A stretch of 64,000 nucleotides of DNA from Rattus norvegicus (Eukaryota > Chordata > Mammalia > Rodentia > Muridae). Where the stretch lies: contig NC_086024.1 of NCBI RefSeq assembly GCF_036323735.1, forward strand, positions 131,205,553 through 131,269,552, in the 5' to 3' direction. Position numbers and translations under genes: made by a program. Shown here in pieces: positions 42,945 to 54,480 of this stretch. The first letter of the stretch is position 1; every line of letters starts with the position of its first letter. The notes beneath the pieces were generated by a model. That model saw only the letters and a program-made list of their open reading frames with translations, searched no databases and was not told the origin of the DNA.

Positions 42945-43262
42945 CAAATGTGTGTGTGTGTGTGTGTGTGATGCATGCATGTATAGAGCACTAGCTACTA
43001 GCTGCTTTAGTCAGTTGCTCTCTACTGTATCTCTTATCTTTTGACACAAGTCCTTTTGCTGGACCTGGAAGCCATTGAGTGGCTGGATTTGGCTGGCCAG
43101 TGAGCTCCAGGGACCTGCCTGGCTCTGACTTTCCTGTACTGAGATTACAGAAACAAACCCCTGATACTGTCTCCTCATGTCCATTCTGGGGGATGCCCCC
43201 ATGCTTTCTCAGGGAGCTTTTTATCAGTGGAGCTGTCTCCCTCGTCTTCCCTAGTCCCACTA
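42945..43262 (-). mobile_element. B3 SINE with (TG)n tail
   Basis: The TG run (42949-42970) leads into inverted B3: 'ttttgacacaagtccttttgctggacctgg', 'ggctggccagtgagctccagggacctgcctgg', 'ctgtactgagattacagaaacaaacccctg', '…tcagtggagctgtctccc'. The plus-strand 73-codon frame is inside it. Confidence 0.75.
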
Positions 43263-43394
43263 CTCTGCCTTTCTGCAGATTAGAGAAGAGTTATCCTTGA
43301 CTAAGGACTAATTATGTCTCATCATCTAGGACTAGTCAGTTTCACAGAGCAAAGGAAAAAATTACCTGTGAGGCCTCAAGTCAGACCGACTAGG

Positions 43395-43490
43395 GATGCT
43401 CCATTTATCATCCCTATGGCCCTGGGCAAGATGTCCAACCTCTCTAGGCCCCAGTTTATTTATCTATAAAGGAAGAATGTAAGATAGGAA
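43395..43490 (-). mobile_element. MIR SINE
   Basis: 'ccctgggcaagatgtccaacctctctaggccccagtttatttatctataaaggaagaatg' is a clear inverted MIR core. Confidence 0.75.
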
Positions 43491-45185
43491 GTCTTTGAAT
43501 TCCCAAGAATAGAATGGACTGGTCATTTTTTTCTTTTCTTTTCCCAGGGCCATTTTTTTTTAAAAAACTCCACCTTGAGCCCATTTTCAAAAATCTATAT
43601 TGCATACTTACTATTATACAACTCTTCAGTCTACAGATACAAAGTTCAGACTCCAAATGAAACATCTCCTTCCCTGACTGATGCTCCTGCCTATGAGTTG
43701 AGACAACCCATGTTCATTTAAGGATCTTTTACTCTCTCCTCTGCAGGGAAGATGTCTATAACTAACCAGAGAGTAGGGGACAGAGGCAAAGGGAAGAATC
43801 CATGGGTTTACTGACATGGAATATAGGCATCCTGAGCCAACAGCATGTGGCACACATGGCATACACTCATCTCCTTCCTCTCAAGCTACAGATTGAGGTT
43901 TTGTAACAGCTAATCTTGGTTTGTCCTCAGGAGCGTTTTGTGGTGTTGGTTTCTTTGGAGTGTCATAATAAAGTCTGTTCCCAGTTTGGATGGTAAATTC
44001 CATTGTACTCAGTCCAATGCACAGGTGCCACACACGAGTTCATAAATGTGGAGAAAGCCATTCGCTCTCACAAGAGTGAAGACAAGGAAATTAAAGGACT
44101 CACAAGGAGTAGAAGAGAGACTTGAGCTGCTGTTAACTTGGGGCTGGGAAGGAGGACAAAAGGGTAGGTGGAGGGGTGGGTAGGAGGTGGGAAGACCAGG
44201 ACAGGGAAATGAGTCACAGAATCACCCACTCCAGAACTCTTCCTGGATCCCTACTTAGAGAATGTTCTCGAAGGGAGCATCCCCATTACAAATCTTGATG
44301 ACTGCACTGTCTTTACCCTCTCGAAAGCCTAAGAGCTGGAGAGGCTCTCTTCCTCTTATGTTACCCTTTGGAAAAGCCAGAAAGTTTCTCACCTCTGCTG
44401 CCACTGTCCTATCCAAGAGGTCAGATCTAGCCAGGAGAACAGCAGAGCAATACCACAGAGCCTTTTCTTTAGAGGCACCTTCCACCACCTGATTTCCAGG
44501 AAGAGACACTGGATCTTTACATCTTTATTTTGGATTCTGTTCCACACTTTTGGCATCTTCTGACATGTGTCTGGGCTTAGGGTGACATTTTTCTTCTCAT
44601 TTTGCTAGAACTAATTCACTGATGAATAGAAATACCCAAATCAAATCTGAAGTGAAAGCATCCAGAAGCATTTTTACCTGCCGAGCTTGACAGCACACAG
44701 GCAACACGAGAAAAGTTCTTTGTGAAGTTCCGGAGAGAGCCTGGCCATCTCTGGGGACATCTGCAGTCTACATTGCTTTACAGAAGCTGGAGCCCAGGAT
44801 TTTGAAGACAGTGCCAACCTAAAGAATTGCAATAAAGTACTTCTCAGAAATAGAAGCTGTTGTGGCGGGTTGATGTGTTATATCAGTCTAGAGTCTCCTC
44901 AAATGAACAGGCAGAGCTTAGTTTTGTTCTCATTGGTTGGAAAGGGACTCAAGCGGAAGGGACATTGTGAAATGCTGAATTCCTTATGGAATCTGTCTTT
45001 ACTGTGGCAAGAATATGGAAGACAGAGTGACATGAGCCAAACATATGTCCTCCACGTCCATGAATACTGGTTCTGACAATGGATGGGCCAGGCAGAGTGC
45101 ACTTGATAAGGTTTCTCCCTACAGAATGTCCTGGAGAGAATTGGTGGGAAAAACCATGGTCTTTTCTGAGATTCATGCAATCTCT
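43491..45185. other. Low-repeat stretch, no gene seen
   Basis: Purine-rich at 44100-44220. Overlapping frames at 44255-44509 on both strands show no domain. No RNA gene or transposon was recognised. Confidence 0.4.
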
Positions 45186-46211
45186 TTACTATAGTCCCCT
45201 ATAAAATCAAAATTAAAAAGCAGATCACATGCTTGCAACATAACAGGATACACATTACCATTCTAAAATGTCATAGTGTGGAAATACTGGACCAAAGCAA
45301 GACCAAAAACCAACTGGGCAAGCTCTAAACTCTGTATCTCCATGTCTGATGTCCAAATCCAATTTAGCTTTTTTGACTGCAACACAAATCTTTCTTTTGG
45401 GCTGGTTCTGCTCCCTGTCAGCAGTTTTCCTTGGCAAGTGTCCCACAGCTCTGGAATCTCTAACATCTTATCATCTCTAAGGCAACTTCAACTTCAAAGC
45501 TTCTTGTTCCAATGTCTGGGATCCACACATGATCTTCTGGGCTCCTCCAAAGGGCTTGGATCACGTCTCTAGCTCTGGCCTCTATAATACTCCAGGCCTT
45601 GGTTGACTCCACTGCACTGCTGTTGCTGTTCTTGATAGTAATTCCATGGTGCTGGCATCTCCAACATGCTGGGTTCTTCTGCTGAAACTGGGTTGCACTT
45701 CCACCAATAGCTTCTTACAGGCTTTTTTCATGGTGCCAAGTCCCAACTCCCTTGCATGACCCCTTCAGTCCTGGCCCTTCAATTGTCACTGAGACTTCAC
45801 CTTCACCAGTGGCCTTTCCTGGCCTCTCATAGTGCCTATTTTCAGCTGTTCATCATGACTCCTTCATCCCTTGGAAACCAGTAACTGGGTGACTCTTACC
45901 AATTCCAGCTGCCAGCATGAGGTACAACCTTGTCTATTTCTGGAACACAGCTTCTTCATGCTCTCAGAAAACACAGCCCAGAGATTTCACCCCAGTGATG
46001 CTCATCTCTTCTTAACCACAGCTAATTTCTTAGCTCTACTCTAACCAGCATCATTTGTCCCAGTAATCCTTTGTATTCTTGACTCTAAAGCAAGAACCAC
46101 ACATCTGAAGCTACCAAGTTATGCTGCTTGCAGGGGCTAGAACATGGCCCCCTTGTTATATTACATCTTTACCAGTTTTCTGTTTTCAATGATTTCCTTT
46201 ACTGCCAAACC

Positions 46212-46325
46212 TTGACTATCCTGGAACTGGCCCTGTAGATTGACTTTGAACTCAGAGATCTGCATGCCTCTGTCTCCTGAGTCCCCTGATTAAAGGTGCG
46301 TACTCTCATACCTGGACATACGCTT
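46212..46325 (-). mobile_element. B1 SINE inside the MaLR region
   Basis: Inverted: 'gactatcctggaactggccctgtagattgactttgaactcagagatctgcatgcctctgtctcc...gattaaaggtgcgtac'. Confidence 0.85.
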
Positions 46326-46339
46326 TTCTTTACCTGGAT

Positions 46340-46425
46340 CTTGCTCTAAACCAGACTGGCCTTGAACTCAGAGATATGCTTGCCTCTGTCTCCTGGATGC
46401 ACCACCATGCCTGGATCTAACCTTT
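46340..46425 (-). mobile_element. Second B1 fragment
   Basis: 'ctctaaaccagactggccttgaactcagagatatgcttgcctctgtctcctggatgcaccaccatgcctgg' is another inverted B1, lacking its head and part of the middle. Confidence 0.85.
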
Positions 46426-47188
46426 TCTTTACCACCTTTTCACAAGATCTTTAAAAGTTTTAGATTGTAGTTCATTCTAGATATAGTTGAATTGACAACC
46501 AAGAATAGCCATCACAATCCATCCCTTGTCAACTTGATACACAATCATATTTCCTTACGTCCAAATGAAAACAATAAACAGGTCAAAATAGTGCTTAACA
46601 TGATATAACTATCCCCTGGTCAACTGTAGACACATGAACTATAAGCTTACCTGTAGAATCTTTTCCTGAGGTCACCACTCCCTTAATTCATTAAATATGC
46701 TTGAACACAAGAGTTAGTTCCATTTTACTTCCTGGTGCCCCTTTAATACTTGAACCATATTTTTTGTAGTTTTCCTTTATAAGCTTGCTAGACTTGAACA
46801 AACCAGTCTTTATAAGAGTGAATCACATGACAGTGTCTATGTTATACTTTTTTTTTTTTGCGATTTCCTTTGTTAACACAATTAATTTAAATCTCTTTAC
46901 TTTAGCCACAGGCAGACTCTTCACACAAGGAAAAGAAACAGCCACATTTTTCACCCAAATATCACAAGAACAATCTCCAGGCAACAAACTAAAACACTTC
47001 TTTCAAACCTCTTGAGCAGGTCCCTACAGTTCAAATTACCCTTAGTACAACTGTCTTCCATGTTTCTATTAGTGTGGACCATCTATTTCAACTTAAAGCA
47101 TTCCATTGCTTTACTAATCCAAAGTTCCAAAGTCTACATTCCTCCAAACAAAATCATGGTCAGGTCTATCATAGCCATATCAACTTCT

Positions 47189-47285
47189 GTCTTAGTAAGG
47201 GTTTCACTGATGTGAAGAGACACCATGACCACTCTTATAAAGGCAAACATTTAATTGGCATTCCTTGGCTTCCTGATGAAATATG
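47189..47285 (-). mobile_element. Truncated LTR at the MaLR edge
   Basis: 'tgtcttagtaagggtttcactgatgtgaagagacaccatgacc...cttataaaggcaaacatttaattgg' matches the LTR type seen at 41550 and sits directly against the internal region, where a 5' LTR on the minus strand is expected. Confidence 0.75.
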
Positions 47286-47539
47286 ACAGAGATTTGGGTT
47301 ATCTCACACCAGCTGTTTCCAGAGTCCTATGTGGGCCATGTCTACCCCAGTGACCCAGTGAGCAGGTTACCTCTGTCTCTGAGGTCATCACTGCTGCTGT
47401 CTTGGTCCTACAACCTTCCCATAAGCCTTTTATTTGTTCCCATAATTCCTTCAGTCATCTATACCTTCCTGGGCCCTGACCACCTTCTTCCCCCTGTTTT
47501 AATTATCTCAGGGCTTTAATAAGGGTCATGGTCTTGGAG

Positions 47540-47795
47540 TGGGCATGGAGGAGCTTTATAGACAGACCCTCGTTACATGTCTGCAGGCTGGGAAGTCCAA
47601 GATCACAGAACTGCTGTGGTTTCTGGCCAAATCCTCTTCCAGGCTCTTGGGCGTCTCCCTGCATGCTGTCACCATGGAAAGGTTGATCTCTGACATCTTT
47701 TAAAAGGACAAGACATTGATCTTATCGGCTCTGGACCCTACCTTCATAATCATTTAAACCGAATTGTCTCTTTACAAAGATATAGTATGTGTAGG
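47540..47795 (+). mobile_element. Ancient mammalian interspersed repeat, copy 2
   Basis: 'ctgcaggctgggaagtccaagatcacagaac...ttctggccaaatcctcttcc...tttaaaaggacaagacattgatcttatcggctctggaccctacc' matches the repeat seen at 36820 and 54180. Confidence 0.6.
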
Positions 47796-47970
47796 GAGCA
47801 GGAAGGACCTCGGCACAGGGAGTGGGAGGAACACAGTTCAGTCCTGGCAGCTCTGATGCCAAGGAATATAATCTGATATTCCTCTCATCTTTCTTCACAC
47901 GCTCTCTTAGCTGTATTCTCTCTGAACTGAAACTTGTGAATGGTGTCTAGTGAGAACAGCACACAAGGAC

Positions 47971-47993
47971 ACACACACACACACACATACACA

Positions 47994-48058
<65 letters not shown>
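47971..48058. repeat. Compound (AC)n(AG)n microsatellite
   Basis: AC units to 48010, then AG units to 48058. No SINE boundary was seen. Confidence 0.97.
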
Positions 48059-48061
<3 letters not shown>

Positions 48062-48895
48062 ACATCAATGGCTTGAGAGATTGATTGGCAAGACACAAAT
48101 TCACCTGTTACAAACTTTATAGTTGTCTCTTGCCCTGGGATCTTCTTGTCTTTCTTAAAATGGTTAATATTTTAAAAATACATAATTGTTTATTAGAAGA
48201 CTTACTTCATATAATAAGAATTAATGGAAGGTGAAGGATACCAAAGTAAAAATGAAAGTCGATGGAAATAGCTGAATGTTATAGAAACAGGAAACACAAC
48301 CAAAAAATATAGAGAACCACAACAAATTCAGTAGCCTCCCTAATCAGAAGAGATGGTGTGCCTGCAAGCAAGTGTAACCAGGAGTTTAAGATTCCTCATA
48401 AATGTTCAGATGCTAATCCAATCAATCATGACGTTTTTAGGTTTTAAATACAGAGTACATAACTTTTAGAGGGATTTAAATATAGGGTAGTTTTGGCTGA
48501 AAGTCATTTCCCCCTCTCCCGGGTCCTTTTCTGTTTTCCTGGCATTCAAATCCCCACACTCCCACATCTATATGCACAGCTCGAAATTGAAAAGCGAACA
48601 CTGGTGTCGTCCCGAGCCTGGGTTACCTCACTTAATATAGCGCGTCTTGTCTTCCAGCCAAGGATCTCTCAGTCACTCGCTGCTCTCTACAGATGTCCTG
48701 TGCCCACTTGGCCACATGAGCGTTTGCTCGCTGGTGACAGCAGGAGACACCTTTCTGTTCCTTTGGCCTCTCCCTTTGACCCTCCACATACCTCACGCCT
48801 ATCTGTGAGGCAGAGTTTTCCGTGCTAACAGCCATAGTCACAAGGCTCTCCTGAAACTCAGCTAAAAAACTCTTCATAATGGATGTAGTGTCCCT
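48059..48895. other. AT-rich stretch, no gene seen
   Basis: The 111-codon plus-strand frame at 48493 contains 'gcctgggttacctcactt', a word common in antisense L1, but the rest could not be assigned. Confidence 0.35.
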
Positions 48896-48899
48896 TCCA

Positions 48900-49486
48900 G
48901 TCTTCTGGTGGTGGTTAGTGACAATTGTGAATGTGACAAGCCTATAGTTTCCTGGGAAGAGTCCCAGAGTGGGTTTTTTTTTAAAGAATTATTTATTTCA
49001 TGTATATGAGTACACTGTAGCTGTCAGACACACCAGAAGAGGGCATCAGACCCCATTACAGATGGTTGTGAGCCACCATGTGGTTGCTGGGATTTGAACT
49101 CAGGACCTCAGGAAGAGCAGTCTGTGCTCTTAACCACTGAGCCATCTCTCCAGCCCCAGAGTGGGGTTCTTTAGACTAGGTTGTTCTGTGGGCATGCATG
49201 TGGGGATTTGTCTTGACTGGACTAATTAAGGTGGGGAGATGAAGCCTGGAATGGGTGCTAACGATCCCTGAGTTTGGGTCTTTGCATATATGAAAAGTAT
49301 AGTCATCTAAGTACAGCCATACGTGCATTCAGTCCTCTGCTCTCAGCACACTGGCTTCAAGCTTCTGTTGCCTCTACTTTCCTTCAATGATGGACTCTGA
49401 CTGGGAGCTGTGAGCTAGAATAAACCTTCCTTCCGTAAGATGCCCCTGTGTGAACTTTTTATCACAGTGCTAGGAGAGAAGACAGA
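48900..49486 (+). mobile_element. Rodent LTR interrupted by a B2
   Basis: Left part 'ggtggttagtgacaattgtgaatgtgacaagcctatag', right part 'ggttgttctgtgggcatgcatgtggggatttgtcttgactggactaattaaggtgggg...gtgagctagaataaaccttccttcc...tttttatcacagtgctaggag'. The AATAAA at about 49420 sets the plus orientation. Confidence 0.7.
48974..49154 (-). mobile_element. Young B2 SINE with 11-bp target duplication
   Basis: A well-preserved inverted B2 from its T-rich tail to 'gagccatctctccagcc', flanked by CCCAGAGTGGG at 48963-48973 and 49155-49165. It interrupts the LTR at 48900-49486 and so is younger than it. The pol III A and B boxes are largely intact by eye. Confidence 0.95.
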
Positions 49487-51085
49487 CGCTAACGGACTCA
49501 GAAATGACATGCTCTCTCACTTATGACTGCTGTCCCCGGAGACCTAAGACCCTTTGCACCCAATCGAAAGCCATCATCTCCGTTTCCTCTGCTTGTTTCC
49601 TCTAAACTTCCTCAACTTTTCCTGGGCCCAGGCATCTGACTTTCCTGTGGGCGTGGCTTCTTCAGGCTCACTGTAGACTCGGGCAGTGCTACCTATTGTT
49701 GGGGGCTTGAGGGGAAGTACTGGGCTCTGGCCAGTAGTCCTCTGAAGACAGAACTACACAGCAGGAATGGGTGCAAGCCAAATGTCCTTATGTTACAGTT
49801 ACGAACCAGAAATGCCTCTTTTGTAGGAAGCTGGGTGTTGCCTGTTTTTGCTCCCCCGCTCCCTCGAGTTCCTGGGGTAATTGTGTCTTTCTTGGAAAGC
49901 ACCAGCCCATTTGCAGACAGAACTGACCTCTCTGGACTTCTAATGTGGAAGCCATTTGGCAGCCATGCCAAGGTATAGATTTCCTATGTAGGCTCCTGGG
50001 ATTTTCCCTCCAAGGCTCAGGCCTGGAATGGCGTGCATGCATGTAGACCAAGCTGCTTTTCGGCTTCCCCCTCCAGAGCCAGGTGAGGGGAGACAGGATG
50101 GGGTTTCAGAGATACCCACTATGTCATCTAAAGCCTTCCCCAAGCCACAGACTGCTGAGTTTCTGGGGATGGAGCTGTGAAGTTCTGGGATCCTGTTCAG
50201 TTTTCTTTTGCACTCAGACAGGATATTAAATGTTTAATATCATTTGGCCACTGCACAACTTTTCTTCATTTTGATTCTAAAGATTCTAGGAATTTCACTG
50301 AGCCCTTCCTCACTTCCCGATTTATGCCTCTGCCCTCTCTCTGCATTAGGAACTGAGCCAAACTTTATGGCTTTTGGAAAATTCTCGATGTGTGCTCTCC
50401 ATGACTCCTTCTTACCAGTGTGTGTACACTGCATCACATGCACACCTGTTCACTAGGAAATAAAATATTCTTCATTTGATATTAAAAAAGAAGACTCTTC
50501 TGAAGCACACAGCAATGCTCTGACTGGTCTACAAACTTTAAGGTATGAATATTAAGCCTAAGTATTCAGATGCAGTCAAAAGAGCCAATTGATGTGGCTT
50601 TTATTTCCCATCAAAGACCGCCGCTATCTCATAACACAGAGCCAAATCCTGTAGCCAACCCTGCTTTGCTTCAATCAGATAAATAGGTACCCCAGAGGAA
50701 GCCATTTATCTACCCTACTTCCAGATGTCAGTTCTAGGGAGACAGTTTGCTACCTGCTGGAGAGACCCAGCTGCCAGTCAGCTTCTGGGGCAGGGATGAG
50801 ATGTCTCCTTGCTATGTCCACAGCTCTGTTCTGGTCCAGCAGGGGGAGGGCAGGAATCTACAAACCAATGGTCATCCATCACAAGGATAGTTTGCTGCTG
50901 TTGGGTGATGGAGGCGAGAGAACATGACTACCTCTCTAGAGTTCCTGAAGTCAGCCATGCTCAGAGACCAAGGAGATGTGTGGATCTTTCTAGATGTCTG
51001 GTGGTGAAACTGAGACAGAAAATTCAGAGCAACTGCCTAGGCTGTCAGGAAGGGTAAAGCAGAAGAGCATGTTCTAAAGGAAGAG
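49487..51085. other. Low-repeat stretch, no gene seen
   Basis: Frames of 62-92 codons overlap on both strands at 49693-50143 and 50240-50456. No domain, splice pair or repeat was recognised. Confidence 0.4.
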
Positions 51086-51087
51086 GT

Positions 51088-51297
51088 CGTCAACCTCCTC
51101 ATGCTGTGGCCCTTTCATATAGTTCCTCATGTTGTGGTGACCCGTATCCTTAAAACCATTTTCATTGCTACTTCATAACTGTAATTTTGCTACTGTTATG
51201 AATCACAATGTAAATATCTGTTTTCTGAAGGCAATCTCTGTGACAGGGACATTGGATTCCTGAAGGGTTCGACCACAGGATGAGAACCAGTGTTGTA
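51088..51297 (-). mobile_element. hAT-Charlie-like non-autonomous DNA transposon
   Basis: 'gaggtcgtcaacctcc' and 'gatgagaaccagtg' are decayed inverted ends of the CAGTGGTTCTCAACCT type. The interior 'ttcattgctacttcataactgtaattttgctactgttatgaatcacaatgtaaatatctg' is the family core in inverted orientation. Confidence 0.75.
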
Positions 51298-51925
51298 AGG
51301 TATTAGTATGAGGCGATTGGTGGGTTTGGTGAGAACAAGGGGCTTCTATAGAAGGACCACTAATTAAGTGAAGGAGACACTTCATATGCAGCTTCTCCTG
51401 GGCGGCAGTGGGGCATTGAACTTCACTTTTGGGATATAAAATAAAGGCCCTGAGAACTGAGCTAAGGAAGTTTCATTCTAATTTTATTTATCGAAAGAGT
51501 AGGAAGCTTAATTGATTACTATGTTGTTGTTCACCTCCCAGTTTAAGTACTTTTTCTCTCAAGAATCCCCTACCACTATCATATACTTGCTTGGGTCATG
51601 TGGTTTGAAGATGTGGGTGGTGGCTTCACTAGCACTGTGGCTCCTAGGGTATTTTAATGATGCTCCAGTAATAGTCAGTCGCACTAGTTCATCTTCCACT
51701 ACGTCCTCCTGATTGGGCAAGGGATTAGCACACTTTAGCATCCCCATTCAAAGAGATCGATGCCCCTAAACACAGGTGTTTGCCCCTGGGGACATGCTGG
51801 CTATAACAAGAGGGTCTGCTTATTGGCCCAAATCCAAGAAACCAGAAGACTCTTGCTTATAAGTGTTGGGATGAGAATACTTTTAGGTAAAGGAGATTTG
51901 GTTCTCAGTCATCTGATACCCTCTA
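51298..51925. other. Unique stretch, no gene seen
   Basis: No supported feature. Confidence 0.4.
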
Positions 51926-51928
51926 GAG

Positions 51929-52133
51929 CAGTAGATCTCAACCTGTGAGTAGAATGACCTTTTCTCAGGGCTTGCCTATGGCCACTGGAAAACAGATATT
52001 TATGTTACAGTTCACGACTGCAGGGAAATTACAGTTATGAAGCAGTAATGAAAATAATGTTGTTGTTGAGGGTCACCATGGCATAAATAACTGTACTAGA
52101 GGGTGGTGGCATTAGCAAAGTTGAGAACCTCTG
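51929..52133 (+). mobile_element. hAT-Charlie-like non-autonomous DNA transposon
   Basis: Left end 'cagtagatctcaacctg', right end 'ttgagaacctctg', interior 'acagatatttatgttacagttcacgac...attacagttatgaag'. It is preceded by ctctagag and followed by taatagag, consistent with a decayed 8-bp duplication of the hAT-preferred nTCTAGAn target. Confidence 0.8.
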
Positions 52134-52980
52134 TAATAGAGGGTCAAAAAGAAAACCAAGTATTTGATAACCAGGGTTCATTAATCACATCTTGATTTAG
52201 TTCAAGAGGTATACTACTTTGTGTCAATGGCTGTGATGTTTATGGGAATATTATGGAACCATTGGATAATGTCAATCAGTCTACACGAATTTTAGGGGTA
52301 AAAGAAAAAGCACAAATGGCATGGGGAAGTCCGTTCACCACCTGGATTCTGGGAGAAAAACATGGTTCTTTAAGCCAGTTTGTTAGAACTGAGGAACTTG
52401 CTGGAGAATTTAAGTTGTTTATTTTCTCAGTAAACAAGGAGACAGAGGGGTGTAGAGAAAAGCAAGAACGTTGTGTTGTACTTGCTATGTGCTAGCTGCC
52501 ATGTGACTGTAGCTGGGTGTCCTGACTCTGCATACTGTCTTCCACTAACCCCTTAGCCCCCACTCCAACCCTGGCTTGTCTCTAAAAGGGGAGCAAAGGA
52601 GGGAGCCTGAACTTGAACAAGAGAAGCCCACCTCAAGGTGCAGATCCATTATGAGCTGAGTCTGTACTGGACCCAGCAGGAAGGGTATGTGCCCGAACTT
52701 GTCCTTGGTTTACCTGCATCAGTATCCAATGCTTTGTTCTCAGATATCTTCACTGTAGATGGTTCATTGTGAAACACTGACATCCCTTGTGTACATGTCA
52801 AGATGCTTCTCTACTACTGAAAGAGGGCTGTATGGAAAAAAATATTCCCGAAGGTTAATACAAGTGATTTTGTCTTGACAATAAGTACATACCTTACAAG
52901 CATATGGCAGAGGGTAGCAGTTGTCTGAGGAAAGCTCAGTAATTTGAGTTACTCTGACTTGACACACCACCTTCACGTAT
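52134..52980. other. Unique stretch, no gene seen
   Basis: No recognised repeat or coding-like frame. An 80-codon frame at 52253 has no domain. Confidence 0.4.
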
Positions 52981-52981
52981 G

Positions 52982-53619
52982 ACTACCACCACCACCACCA
53001 CCATCACCATAGTGATGATCACCGGTGTGGCGATTTGAATGAGAATGGTCTCTACAGGCTCACATGTTTAAATATTTGGCCCCTATTTAGTGGACTGTTT
53101 GTGAAGGATTAGAAAGTGTGGCCTTGTTGGAAGGGGGTATATCTTTGAGGGTGGGCTTTGTAGTTTCAAAAGACTCGTGTGACTCCCAGTCCTCCCTTTT
53201 CTCTGTCTCGTGGTTGTGGATCAAGATGTGAGCTCTCAGCTGTTTCTATGTTGCACCTTCATAGACTCTTCATACCCTCTGAAAATATATTTACCACAGC
53301 TATAGAAAAGTAACTAAGACAGTCACTACCACTCTCCTGAACACTACTACTACTGTCCATCATCACCACTGTCGTCACCACCATCACCACCACCATCATC
53401 ACCATTATCACTATTATCATCATCACCATCATCACTACCACCATTACCACTACCATCATCACCAACATCATTGCCACCACCATCATCACCAACATCATTA
53501 CCACCACCACATGATCACCACCACCATCATCAATCACTACCAGTACTGCCTGCTACCACCATTATCAACAATCCATCACCATCTCCTCTACCACTGCCAC
53601 CATCACTATCACCTATTGA
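52982..53619. repeat. (CAC/CAT)n microsatellite split by an LTR
   Basis: (CCA)n at 52985-53010 and a long imperfect (CAC/CAT/ACC)n array at 53322-53619 flank an LTR. Met/Val-rich and Pro/Ser-rich frames over the array are artefacts. Confidence 0.9.
53026..53321 (+). mobile_element. MaLR-like LTR inserted in the microsatellite
   Basis: From 'tgtggcgatttgaatgagaatgg' to 'aagtaactaagaca', with 'agtgtggccttgttgg', 'gggtgggctttgtagtttcaaaag' and 'gtggatcaagatgtgagctctcagct' as family landmarks. No clean target duplication (ACCGG left, GTCAC right). Confidence 0.8.
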
Positions 53620-54175
53620 TGATTACAACAGAGAAGACAGCCATTGGTTATGCAGGAAAAGGAGTGTTTCATATGTGTATGTGAGTATACTTGCTTGTCT
53701 GTATGTGATGGGTCCAGCATTCTTCTTCTGGGGAAATAGTCTATGAAGAGTTCTTTTACTTGCTTGACTTCCAACAGCCTGGAACAGTGAAGTCATCCAT
53801 CCTTAAGGACTCTTATGTTCTTGGGGCTCTCCGTGCCCTAGACCCCTATTTCCTTCCCCTCTGTGTCTCCCAGGTCTCCTGTCTGATGTCTTCCTATAAA
53901 ATGCTTTCACTGACTGTAGCCTAGATCCTCTGAGCTTCTCATTCAGCAAGCTCTCCTCTTTAATTCTGAGCATTATCACCCTCAGAAGTTCCCCTAGGTT
54001 TAATCTTCTCTCCTACGAGAACAAGTTCTCAGAAGCAAATACCCTTTCAGTCTCCCTTACTTTTACTCAGAAGAGGCAGCACAGAGTAGATGCTCAGAGA
54101 ACGTGAGTGACCAGATAGCTGTAAAGAATGCATCAGAGCCACCCCTTTTGCCCATACCATGTGACACAGACTCAA
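53620..54175. other. Unique stretch, no gene seen
   Basis: No supported feature. Confidence 0.4.
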
Positions 54176-54179
54176 ACAA

Positions 54180-54480
54180 TCAAAATCCATTTTTCTTCAC
54201 AGGTCTGGAGAATGAGAGCTTAGGTGAAGGTGTTAGCAAGGTTGGTTTCTCCTGCCATGTCTGTCCCTTGCTTGTCTGTATCCATTCACTATGGCCATAC
54301 ATGATCTTATACCATCATCTCTTTGTGTCTACACATGACCTTCCCTCCGTGTGTGTCAAAACCTCAGAGTCTCTTTCCATAGGGACCTGAACAGCATGAG
54401 ATTACAACCTCTCAGCAGACCTTAAAAGACTTTGTTTCCAAATTACATCATGTACTGAGATCTTGGGTCCAGTTCTCCAA
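54180..54480 (+). mobile_element. Ancient mammalian interspersed repeat, copy 3
   Basis: 'cacaggtctggagaatgagagc...gttagcaaggttggtttctcctg...acatgaccttccctccgtgtgtgtc...accttaaaagactttgtttccaaattacatcatg' follows the order of the repeat at 36820 and 47560. The 95-codon frame (54103..54390) largely overlaps it. Confidence 0.65.

Larger units (their letters stand above)
45190..47188 (-). mobile_element. MaLR-type internal region
   Basis: Plus-strand landmarks in order: 'ctgggatccacacatgatcttctgggctcctcc', 'ctgcactgctgttgctgttcttg', 'catggtgccaagtcccaactccc', 'tttaaatctctttactttagccacaggcag', 'cattgctttactaatccaaag' and 'aatcatggtcaggtctatcatagcc'. These belong to a common rodent non-coding LTR-retrotransposon internal sequence that is followed by its LTR at 47189. 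Read on the minus strand. No retroviral protein frame is intact. Confidence 0.7.

Noticed and set aside
48493..48828. Possible antisense L1 fragment (gcctgggttacctcactt)
   Set aside because: Only one short word matches and the rest could not be aligned from memory, so no L1 call was made.
53259..53537. Met/Val-rich minus-strand frame
   Set aside because: Translation of the CAC/CAT microsatellite.
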